From: JBGSKY01 sp041740995
Lineage (GTDB): Bacteria; Planctomycetota; Planctomycetia; Pirellulales; Pirellulaceae
Assembly: GCA_041740995.1 (NCBI GenBank)
Contig: JBGSKY010000211.1
Span: forward strand, 1 to 5,993
DNA length: 5,993 nt
Direction: 5' to 3'
Shown: one piece after another, positions 1-5,074 of the stretch
Numbering within the stretch: position 1 is the stretch's first letter
Layout: every line of letters starts with the position of its first letter
The notes under the pieces: generated by a model
Told to the model about the DNA's origin: nothing
Databases searched by the model: none
The model's input: the letters and a program-made list of their open reading frames with translations, nothing else
Position numbers and translations under genes: made by a program

Positions 1-30
1 CGCCTTTCAACAGTTCTTCTGTTGAAAGCG
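1..30. terminator. Strong hairpin at left edge, possible terminator or leader stem-loop
   Basis: Bases 1-13 pair with 19-30 around a TTCTT loop, giving a 12-bp stem with one bulged C. There is no T-run after it on the + strand. It lies just upstream of the first parB-like gene, so it could end an upstream transcript or sit in that gene's leader. A TTG at 22 lies inside the right arm, which argues against translation starting there. Confidence 0.5.
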
Positions 31-60
31 GTGAGGCTCGTTGAAGGTCACAAAATTTGC

Positions 61-65
61 GAGGG
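61..65 (+). promoter_or_regulatory. Ribosome binding site for first parB-like gene
   Basis: GAGGG ends seven bases before GTG at 73. Together with alignment to the paralog, this selects 73 rather than TTG at 22 or GTG at 31. Confidence 0.55.
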
Positions 66-72
66 TCACGCC

Positions 73-1068
73 GTGCCCAATCCAACTACCAGTTACGAAC
101 CAAAGTACACAATCCCATCGCTAGAAGCTTGCTTGGAATCACTTCGCGAACATATCTGCGGTATCCACGAAGCATGCAGCAGGGTTCCCACCATTGGCAC
201 CAAAGACTTCGACAATCTAGTTGACTCCATCAAACAGCACGGCCTTCTAACGTCCATTCTCGTCGACAAAGATCGTCAGCTGCTTGATGGTCGCAGTCGT
301 GTGCTTGCTTGCCAAGTCGCTGGAATCGTTATTCGCAAAGATCAGATCGTCTCGACGAATGAGGCACCAGAGGCGATCGCCGAAGGTAATTTCGCTCGGC
401 GGCATTTGACAGAAGATCAGCGAGTCATGTTCGCCGCTGACCTCTTGCCGAAGTATCGTGAAGAAGCAAGAGAGCGGAAATGTGTCGGAGCCGAAAAGGG
501 ACGCAAATCACAGAAGAACTCGCTTGACGCCAAGGTGGTGACAAGCCAAGGCAAGCCAATCTCTAAACGTCCACCGCGATCCGTGGAGATTGCCGCGAGG
601 TCGGAAAAGGTCCCTCGCAATAGACTGATAAAGGCAAACAAACTAAAAAACGCTGATCCTGAGATCGCTCAACAGGTCAAGGATGGGGAAACTAGTCTCG
701 ACGACGGATTGATGAAGGCAGGCGTGCAACTCGGAAAAAACAAAGGCAAGTCGAATCCCGCCAAGAACGAGAATAAGATTACAGGCTCGAAAAAAATGGT
801 TTTGCGGGAAATTTCGTCCGACCGCGTTTACAAGGACGGCCGCACCAATATCGTGGACCGAACAGACGGGATCCGTGTGATCTTCGCGAATCAAGTGATG
901 CTCTTCGAGCATGCCGACGCTCCAGACTGTGCAATCGCGACGGCGTTCGATGACCAATGGAAGGTGCAGTTAAGATCCTCGACGAGCGCCGAACTCGTCT
1001 CCACGAGGGAGATCGCCAAGCGACTAGCTATTCGGCTGGTTCGCGAGCAACTCGTGCCGAAGCCCTAG
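73..1068 (+). CDS. ParB-like N-terminal domain protein (copy 1)
   Basis: The product is 331 aa from GTG 73. Residues 45-112 form a ParB/Srx-type domain: DFDNLVDSI, then LLDGRSRVLAC (the ParB box I position, with Arg where classical ParB has His-Arg), then NFARRHLT, which matches the usual N-x-Q-R-x-x-L segment. Residues about 160-217 are basic and helical. They contain GRKSQKN and ADPEIAQQVKDGETSLDDGLMKAG, as in many phage or plasmid ParB-like proteins where this part binds DNA. Residues 230-331 match nothing I recognise. In the family the N-terminal domain binds CTP or acts on nucleic acid; whether this member does partition, regulation or something else cannot be told. No parA lies nearby. 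Forty of 68 domain residues match the next gene's product by hand count, and the paralog's ATG aligns within four residues of this GTG. TTG 22 would add 17 residues with no match there. Confidence 0.85.
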   Translation: MPNPTTSYEPKYTIPSLEACLESLREHICGIHEACSRVPTIGTKDFDNLVDSIKQHGLLTSILVDKDRQLLDGRSRVLACQVAGIVIRKDQIVSTNEAPEAIAEGNFARRHLTEDQRVMFAADLLPKYREEARERKCVGAEKGRKSQKNSLDAKVVTSQGKPISKRPPRSVEIAARSEKVPRNRLIKANKLKNADPEIAQQVKDGETSLDDGLMKAGVQLGKNKGKSNPAKNENKITGSKKMVLREISSDRVYKDGRTNIVDRTDGIRVIFANQVMLFEHADAPDCAIATAFDDQWKVQLRSSTSAELVSTREIAKRLAIRLVREQLVPKP

Positions 1069-1110
1069 CTCCGATGTGTCTGCCATGCCCATGTGCAGGA
1101 TCGCTGCCGT

Positions 1111-1139
1111 CCAAAACGCTTGAGCATGGCAGCGTTTGG
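1111..1139 (+). terminator. Stem-loop after copy 1, possible terminator
   Basis: CCAAAACGCT (1111-1120) pairs with AGCGTTTGG (1131-1139) with one bulged A and a 10-nt loop, 42 bases past the stop codon. No T-run follows. A nested alternative, GCTGCC with GGCAGC, overlaps it. Confidence 0.4.
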
Positions 1140-1168
1140 GTACAACACGCTACGAAGACCTCCGTCGT

Positions 1169-1190
1169 ACTGGCAACGCGAGTCGCCAGT
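1169..1190. repeat. Intergenic inverted repeat
   Basis: ACTGGC and GCCAGT form a perfect 6-bp stem with a 10-nt loop, between the terminator-like stem and the promoter-like site of the next gene. No function can be assigned. Confidence 0.35.
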
Positions 1191-1211
1191 GCGACCAACA
1201 AGAACACATCT

Positions 1212-1239
1212 TTGGAGTTTCGGACTTTTAACTCATTAT
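1212..1239 (+). promoter_or_regulatory. Promoter-like site before RNA element copy 1
   Basis: TTGGAG (1212-1217) and CATTAT (1234-1239) are 16 bases apart. Exactly the same arrangement, TTGGCG-N16-CATCAT, precedes the second element copy at 5423-5450. In both cases the pseudoknot begins seven bases after the -10-like hexamer ends, close to where +1 would fall. Each hexamer alone is weak; shared position and spacing are the evidence. Confidence 0.45.
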
Positions 1240-1245
1240 GACAGC

Positions 1246-1333
1246 GTCATCGTGGTTAATCCATACAGAGGGACGGCGGCTAAATTCTGCTCGATTGCTT
1301 CGAGCGAATCACGGTGACACGTGCCGCCGTCCC
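1246..1333 (+). ncRNA. Structured RNA element, H-type pseudoknot, copy 1
   Basis: Stem A pairs GTCATCGTG (1246-1254) with CACGGTGAC (1310-1318), one G-U pair, extendable to 12 bp. Stem B pairs 1270-1280 with 1323-1333, a perfect 11-bp GC-rich helix. The strand order A, B, A', B' makes a pseudoknot. A third hairpin (1289-1294 with 1300-1305) sits between. The copy at 5457-5544 matches ungapped at 65 of 88 positions, with base changes that keep pairing. The element ends 18 bases before the ATG of the second parB-like gene, just before its ribosome binding site, so it may be its 5' leader. It could also be a free small RNA or a DNA-level repeat. The class is not one I can name. Confidence 0.65.
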
Positions 1334-1340
1334 CTTTTCC

Positions 1341-1344
1341 GGAG
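1341..1344 (+). promoter_or_regulatory. Ribosome binding site for second parB-like gene
   Basis: GGAG lies seven bases before ATG 1352. It fixes that start over the in-frame upstream ATG at 1238, whose reading would translate the structured RNA element. Confidence 0.65.
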
Positions 1345-1351
1345 TGTTGAC

Positions 1352-2155
1352 ATGAACAATTATCTGGCTCGCTACAAACGACCAACGCTTAAGGAGACCT
1401 TACAGTATGCAGGGAGGTTGGTTGGCAAGGTACACCCGATCTGCAAAACCCTCCCGATAATTTCACAACAAGACTTCGACAACCTGGTCGACTCGATCAT
1501 GGAGCATGGCCTGATCGTGCCCATCTTCGTCAATCGCAACAATCAGCTTCTCGACGGTCGTGCTCGTCTCATGGCATGCTGCGTTGCCGGCGTTACCATC
1601 ACCGCTGATCAAGTGTATGTTACGGAGCATAGCCCCGACGCGATCGCTCAATCCAATATTGCGCGTCGTCACCTCCCCGATAGTTACAAACCGATGAGTG
1701 CTGCCGAGCGTCTTGCGAGGTACCGAATGTTTGCAGCAAAGCAACAAGCCGCCAGTATGGTGAATGGTCGCAAGAATCAACAGCGATCGGACGAAGCGAA
1801 GCTTGCGACAAGCCCGCACGTCAAGAAACGGGGTGCATGGGCCAGCGAAAAAGCCGACAAAGAGGAATCTGTGCCACGAGCAGACTTGGTGTGGATTGAG
1901 AAGTTCTTTTCGGTGAGGCCTGACCTTAAAGCGTTGTTCGAGGCAGGGGGAATATCACACGAGGAAATAGCTGAAATTGCTGGTGTGCCCTACAAGCAAC
2001 TGAACGCTGCGACGTCGAAACGGCAGCCGCCTACGCGGCAACGTCGAACGGGCGGCGCGGTCTTAAAACAACAAGATGTTATTCGAAGGTTGAAAATCAG
2101 CTGGCGTGCCGATGACTACTTGTCTCGAGCTAAATGGTTCAATCGTGACCGTTGA
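1352..2155 (+). CDS. ParB-like N-terminal domain protein (copy 2)
   Basis: The product is 267 aa from ATG 1352. Residues 41-108 are the ParB/Srx-like domain: DFDNLVDSI, QLLDGRARLMAC and SNIARRHL, at the same spacing as copy 1. Residues about 110-150 are basic and helical (NGRKNQQR). Residues 196-219, FEAGGISHEEIAEIAGVPYKQLNA, read as a helix-turn-helix. The basic tail ends WRADDYLSRAKWFNRDR. The C-terminal part is unlike copy 1, so the pair keeps a shared catalytic or nucleotide-binding domain with different DNA-binding or partner regions. The reading frame is open in frame back to 1238, but those 38 extra codons are just the structured element read as protein and should be left out. Its leader may regulate it. 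A single-stranded DNA or partition role is possible; none is shown. Confidence 0.85.
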   Translation: MNNYLARYKRPTLKETLQYAGRLVGKVHPICKTLPIISQQDFDNLVDSIMEHGLIVPIFVNRNNQLLDGRARLMACCVAGVTITADQVYVTEHSPDAIAQSNIARRHLPDSYKPMSAAERLARYRMFAAKQQAASMVNGRKNQQRSDEAKLATSPHVKKRGAWASEKADKEESVPRADLVWIEKFFSVRPDLKALFEAGGISHEEIAEIAGVPYKQLNAATSKRQPPTRQRRTGGAVLKQQDVIRRLKISWRADDYLSRAKWFNRDR

Positions 2156-2280
2156 AGGCAACGGCGATGCGTCCATATCGGCTACGGACAATGCTGGTCA
2201 TGCCACCGCCAACCAAGACGTCCCTGCTGCTGAGTTAGCGATCGACGAGTTAAAGGAGAAGCCTGACCCGAATATGTACC
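2145..2280 (+). pseudogene. Likely out-of-frame N-terminal piece of the HTH protein gene
   Basis: From GTG 2145, overlapping the end of the second parB-like gene, one frame reads VTVEGNGDASISA, then an Ala/Asp/Glu-rich stretch ending ELKEKPDPNMY. It has G-rich first codon positions and C/G-rich third positions, like coding sequence. After 2280 that frame turns into Arg-rich noise (RASRHRRPR), while the frame of the 2323 gene starts to look coding. Leaving out one C at about 2280 joins them as ...KPDPNMY-SELVGTGDRG.... This could be a sequencing error, a real mutation or, less likely, programmed shifting; no clear slippery site is seen. Confidence 0.45.
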
Positions 2281-2303
2281 TCCGAGCTAGTCGGCACAGG
2301 AGA

Positions 2304-2321
2304 CCGAGGACCGTCCCTCGG
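2304..2321 (+). promoter_or_regulatory. Hairpin directly before ATG 2323
   Basis: CCGAGG and CCTCGG pair around a 6-nt loop and end one base before ATG 2323, covering the only nearby GAGG. If 2323 is the true start, this would hide the ribosome binding site. If the gene is really a frameshifted longer one, it is merely coding sequence. Confidence 0.3.
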
Positions 2322-2322
2322 C

Positions 2323-3213
2323 ATGTTTCTCTTTCACCAGGCCGGCATGACGGAGACCATAGGGATCTTTCGAGGCAGCGAGTTTTGTACGATGTGGATA
2401 AATTTTGACTTCAGGATCGAGCAGCCGGAACGTTTACAAGAAATCCTCCGGAGCAACTCCCTGTCTATGTATGGCCCGGCTTGGCGATGGCACCGAGCAA
2501 TGAGACTCATCCGCACAAACACGGCTCGCAACGCCCATACCCTGGGGCCTATCGTGTGGCTGATTGTCGATCACTTTCAACCGATACAAGAATATTATCG
2601 GTCAAGACTCTTGCGTGACCGCAATGCCAACGTTGCCGGAGCCGTGGCACTGCACGAGGACCCCGTGATGCGGTTGAAGGTCGAGGCTCGAATCTTGTCC
2701 GGGCTCTCGTGCGAAGAAGTCGCATCAAGGTCGTACCTCGACGCTGGTCTGGTACGAGACTACCGTGACATTTTCTTTGATGTGCAGGATAGCCTTAGCA
2801 GCACGAGCTGGATCATGCAGCAGATCATTGCCAGTGATAGTCAACCACCTGACTATCTCCGTCGCACCCTCTACCGTCACGCCTTCCAGGGCGGCCCTGC
2901 CGTCTGCGAACACTGGCTGGATCATCTCGATCGCTTCGGTGAAGAACATGATCTGAGCACCGCTCAGGGGAGGGCTGCTGAGCGGCTAGAACTGTGCGTT
3001 CTAGGCGAGGAGCTATGTGGTGACACATCGTCGCGACGGGTCTTGGCAGGCTTGATCAATCTGACGCAGCCAATGCGTCCTTTACCGAACACCATTGCGG
3101 CCATGATGAGTCGTCGAGTGGGGCAAGTACTCCTGTCTCGTTTAGCAGGGGTAGTTGCTGAAATTCCCTCTGCAAAGGTATCACCCAGCAAACAAGATCG
3201 TGAGTTTGCATGA
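2323..3213 (+). CDS. Putative helix-turn-helix protein, planctomycete type, possibly 5'-frameshifted
   Basis: The product is 296 aa from ATG 2323. Residues 119-155, KVEARILSGLSCEEVASRSYLDAGLVRDYRDIFFDV in effect, match the pattern of an HTH in which an 'LEARLLAG...EEIA...' helix pair is followed by 'FF(N/D)VRD'. I associate this pattern with planctomycete and phage-like hypothetical proteins. Residues 50-100 are rich in Trp, Arg and Tyr; the C-terminal third is helical. There is no signal peptide or membrane segment. The start is uncertain: no good ribosome site precedes 2323, and coding-like composition continues upstream, in this frame from about 2281 (SELVGTGDRGPSLG) and in the next frame from about 2145 to 2279. 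ATG 2347 and ATG 2392 are other options. It lies between the second parB-like gene and the EYxGR gene, same strand, probably one operon. DNA binding is inferred. Confidence 0.75.
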   Translation: MFLFHQAGMTETIGIFRGSEFCTMWINFDFRIEQPERLQEILRSNSLSMYGPAWRWHRAMRLIRTNTARNAHTLGPIVWLIVDHFQPIQEYYRSRLLRDRNANVAGAVALHEDPVMRLKVEARILSGLSCEEVASRSYLDAGLVRDYRDIFFDVQDSLSSTSWIMQQIIASDSQPPDYLRRTLYRHAFQGGPAVCEHWLDHLDRFGEEHDLSTAQGRAAERLELCVLGEELCGDTSSRRVLAGLINLTQPMRPLPNTIAAMMSRRVGQVLLSRLAGVVAEIPSAKVSPSKQDREFA

Positions 3214-3248
3214 TGTTTTTGCGAAAACCCCAAGTCTGTTACACAAGG

Positions 3249-3268
3249 AATCCAACACGCTTTGGATT
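3249..3268 (+). repeat. Hairpin between HTH and EYxGR genes
   Basis: AATCCA and TGGATT form a 6-bp stem with an 8-nt loop in the 78-base gap, nine bases before the next ribosome binding site. Its right arm contains a TTG (3262) that is in frame with the downstream gene but has no ribosome site. Confidence 0.3.
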
Positions 3269-3276
3269 TCAATCTT

Positions 3277-3283
3277 GAGGGGA
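3277..3283 (+). promoter_or_regulatory. Ribosome binding site for EYxGR gene
   Basis: GAGGGGA lies eight bases before ATG 3292 and selects it over TTG 3262, which would sit inside a hairpin arm. Confidence 0.65.
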
Positions 3284-3291
3284 AAGAGCGG

Positions 3292-4074
3292 ATGGCGGTC
3301 GAGGGTCGTAGGGAAACCAACAAAAAATATTACACCAAGGTTCAGCGGATCGACGGACGGCTGAAGAAAGAATATATCGGTCGCCTCTCAAGTCCGTTTG
3401 TCAGCATGTTCGTACGCGACGAGCGGCTTCAAAAGGCAACAACCGCCGCTCGCGGCGATGAGATCAATGCTGAGATGGAAAAGGCAAGACAGACCGAAGC
3501 CCAGTTAATTCAGATCGCCCAGTTCTCCGGCTGCTGGAGGGTACTCCTGCGGATCATCAGCCTGCCACCATCTCCAGCCAACATTCTACCGATGTCAACG
3601 CAACCATCTTCCGAGCTGCCCAAGCTACATCGACTGACAGAAACCTGCCGGCTGGCCAATCAAGGTGACGGGGCTGCGGCAGCAAAGCTCAACGAGTGGA
3701 TCAATTCCGCACCGGAAATTTTCGCCAAGGCAACCGATGCCCTCGAACTCGCTCGCGAGACACTGGTTCAAGACTTCGCTGGCGAGTCGCCCGAGACGGA
3801 AGCTCTGTTTCGTATCAAGCTCCAGCGGGAGGCTGATGAACTGCTAGACTCGGTCGGAGATGACCCGCTAATCAGGCACTATGCTGACACGATGGTGTTG
3901 GCCAAGATGGACCTGGTTCGCTGCGAGCTGGCCGGGTTACGGTCGAATCTTAGTATCTCCGTTAGAAGATACTGGGAGGGCGCACTCAAACGGGCGCAGT
4001 TGCGATGGATCAAATTGAACAAAGCGTTTAGGCAAGCCGTCGCGGAGCAGGCCAGAGCGACCCGTGAAAAATGA
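3292..4074 (+). CDS. Planctomycete hypothetical protein with YYxK...EYxGR N-terminus
   Basis: The product is 260 aa from ATG 3292, with a strong GAGGGGA site. Residues 13-31, YYTKVQRIDGRLKKEYIGR, form a short motif like the 'YYYRSRRVNGRVVREYVG' start of a group of hypothetical proteins. It is probably a small beta-hairpin. Residues 40-75 are charged and helical, perhaps a coiled coil, followed by a short hydrophobic segment at 81-90 (CWRVLLRIIS). A Pro/Ser linker at 91-108 leads to an all-helical region at 108-260 containing LTETCRLANQGD, DDPLIRHYADTMVLAKMD and RRYWEGALKRAQLRWIKLNKAF. Function is unknown. It is the last + gene of the block, and terminator-like stems follow. Its position after a ParB-like and an HTH gene suggests a linked role. 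An internal Met at residue 101 lacks a ribosome site, so I treat the gene as one unit. Confidence 0.85.
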   Translation: MAVEGRRETNKKYYTKVQRIDGRLKKEYIGRLSSPFVSMFVRDERLQKATTAARGDEINAEMEKARQTEAQLIQIAQFSGCWRVLLRIISLPPSPANILPMSTQPSSELPKLHRLTETCRLANQGDGAAAAKLNEWINSAPEIFAKATDALELARETLVQDFAGESPETEALFRIKLQREADELLDSVGDDPLIRHYADTMVLAKMDLVRCELAGLRSNLSISVRRYWEGALKRAQLRWIKLNKAFRQAVAEQARATREK

Positions 4075-4085
4075 CACTGCCGAAA

Positions 4086-4105
4086 CGTCTATTGGCAATC
4101 AGACG
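4086..4105 (+). terminator. Stem-loop after the + strand block
   Basis: CGTCT/AGACG, continued inward by ATT/AAT past one bulged C, forms an 8-bp stem only 11 bases after the stop at 4074. It is in the right place for a terminator, but no T-run follows. Confidence 0.4.
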
Positions 4106-4117
4106 CTGTCAGTACAC

Positions 4118-4133
4118 TCGCGTGGTGACGCGA
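4118..4133. terminator. Second stem-loop in the convergent gap
   Basis: TCGCGT and ACGCGA form a perfect 6-bp stem with a GGTG loop, followed on the + strand by ACGTTTATG. It could help end transcription from the left, or from the minus-strand gene that ends at 4190. Confidence 0.4.
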
Positions 4134-4189
4134 ACGTTTATGACGATGAGAAAATCGCCAGCAATTGGTGTGGTCGCCACGCACCCGTG

Positions 4190-4672
4190 TCAATTGCCAC
4201 ACGCTTGTTGCGAGTTCATGAATTCACAGCAAGATTCCAATAACATCACTGCCGACTCATATCTGTGATGCAACTCAACCAACCTTTTGAATGATGATTG
4301 CGAACGACTATGTGAGGTAATCCCCTTCACACGACATACACAGATAGTTTCAAAAATCACTCGGAGTTCCAGTATCGAATTCGCCAATGCCACGCCTAGT
4401 TTGCTCTCGCCGGTATGCTCGATCAGCTCGTCAAATTCAGCATCGCTGATTGCCGTGAGTTCCTCGCTGAGTCGCTGCTGTTTCTTCGTTTCAGGTTTCG
4501 TATAATCTAGCTCCAGCTCATTGAGAATTTCAAACCTTCTCACAAAGCGACTTCTTGCGATTGGGTCGTCCATCAGCTTAGGACATCCTGATAGGAGAGG
4601 CGTGATGTCCTTCCCTTCGGAAATCATTTCGATAATTAGCATCATTGTGCATGCTTGGGGTCGTGAACTCAT
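4190..4672 (-). CDS. Hypothetical 160-aa helical protein
   Basis: The start is ATG at 4672, with GAGG (4679-4682) six bases upstream on the minus strand. A GTG at 4759 would add 29 residues, but it lies in an inverted repeat and lacks a ribosome site. The product has no signal peptide or membrane segment. Residues 45-95 are highly charged and helical (RRFEILNELELDYTKPETKKQQRLSEELTA in part, then DAEFDELIEHTGE). Residues 100-116 hold ELRVIFETICVC. The tail at 130-152 (RLVELHHRYESAVMLLESCCE) is helical with paired Cys. I do not recognise a family. It converges on the + block and shares the hairpin-rich gap with it. The last 20 codons overlap an imperfect 30-base palindrome. Confidence 0.7.
   Translation of the reverse strand: MSSRPQACTMMLIIEMISEGKDITPLLSGCPKLMDDPIARSRFVRRFEILNELELDYTKPETKKQQRLSEELTAISDAEFDELIEHTGESKLGVALANSILELRVIFETICVCRVKGITSHSRSQSSFKRLVELHHRYESAVMLLESCCEFMNSQQACGN
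4204..4233 (+). repeat. Imperfect 30-base palindrome at 3' end of the minus gene
   Basis: The two halves of CTTG...CAAG pair at 13 of 14 positions if G-T pairs are allowed, around the centre TTCATGAA. The two wobble pairs are G-U in a + strand transcript but A-C in a minus transcript, so an RNA hairpin would be stable only from + transcription entering from the left. Confidence 0.45.
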
Positions 4673-4678
4673 CGTTTT

Positions 4679-4682
4679 CCTC
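4679..4682 (-). promoter_or_regulatory. Ribosome binding site of the 160-aa gene
   Basis: GAGG on the minus strand, six bases before ATG 4672. It decides the start in favour of the 160-aa form. Confidence 0.55.
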
Positions 4683-4703
4683 AAGAGCAAAAAGTGAAGT
4701 TTT

Positions 4704-4724
4704 GGAGCCTGCCACGACGGCTCC
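4704..4724. promoter_or_regulatory. Leader hairpin of the 160-aa gene
   Basis: GGAGCC and GGCTCC form a perfect 6-bp stem with a 9-nt loop, about 30 bases upstream of the start codon on the minus strand. A CTTTTTG follows within 12 bases in that direction. It could be an attenuator or chance. Confidence 0.3.
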
Positions 4725-4752
4725 GATTTGGAAGTTGCATTGATCTTAAATT

Positions 4753-4799
4753 TCAGCACTCGCCCTGGGCTTAGGATGAATGCAAGAGGCGAGTGCTGA
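4753..4799. repeat. Perfect 12-bp inverted repeat
   Basis: TCAGCACTCGCC (4753-4764) and GGCGAGTGCTGA (4788-4799) are exact inverse copies separated by 23 bases. It lies about 80 bases upstream of the 160-aa gene on the minus strand. No T-run follows in either direction, so an operator, a leader hairpin or the relic of an element end are as likely as a terminator. Confidence 0.6.
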
Positions 4800-5074
4800 C
4801 GTGACCTTCTCGATCAATCAGCGATACCTTGCGCGAGAATCGACTTGCATCCAATACGTGTTTTCACATTTATTTGCAGATGCCAGGACCGCGGTGAGCT
4901 GAGCCATCTATCGATGTGTTATCGCCGGCGATGCCAGCATTCATCGCGAAGACGAACTTGCTCCCAAGCCAACCACCAGTCCTCCTAGCGAGAGGCCAGT
5001 ATCAACATTGATCAGCGCACGAAAACTCGCCGCGTCGCCCGAAGAACGGGCGTGTGCCGGCGAAGCTCTGGGAG
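4800..5074. other. Stretch with no convincing gene
   Basis: No reading frame here has both a ribosome site and sustained coding character. It holds a perfect 12-base palindrome ATCGCCGGCGAT (4921-4932) and a hairpin at 5036-5052. On the minus strand one frame between about 4941 and 5030 reads ALINVDTGLSLGGLVVGLGA, which is protein-like and could be the remains of a gene downstream of the 5075-5341 gene. Confidence 0.4.
5036..5052 (-). terminator. Hairpin after the small minus gene
   Basis: CGCCCG and CGGGCG form a 6-bp GC stem with a 5-nt loop (TTCTT on the minus strand), 22 bases past the stop of the 5075-5341 gene. The position suits a terminator; the T-run is missing. Confidence 0.4.

Noticed and set aside
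957..1241. + strand open frame of 94 codons overlapping the end of the first parB-like gene
   Set aside because: It starts inside that gene in another frame, has no ribosome site, and runs through hairpins and the promoter-like site; composition is not protein-like.
1246..1333. HDV-like ribozyme as identity of the pseudoknot element
   Set aside because: Strand order resembles the P1/P2 pseudoknot, but there is no P4 helix or catalytic-C joining segment and the joint between the first two strands is too long.
1463..1819. 118-codon minus-strand open frame within the second parB-like gene
   Set aside because: Antisense shadow of a gene with clear domain motifs; no ribosome site.
2252..2276. 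AAAGGAG followed by ATG 2274 as a separate start
   Set aside because: Spacing is 15 bases and the reading from ATG 2274 becomes Arg-rich noise; the AAGGAG is better explained as codons for LKEK.
2964..3323. 119-codon minus-strand open frame over the end of the HTH gene
   Set aside because: Antisense shadow; rich in Arg, Ser and Cys, no ribosome site, crosses the gap between two + genes.
4287..4505. 72-codon + strand open frame
   Set aside because: Ser/Cys-rich antisense shadow of the 160-aa gene, which has its own ribosome site.
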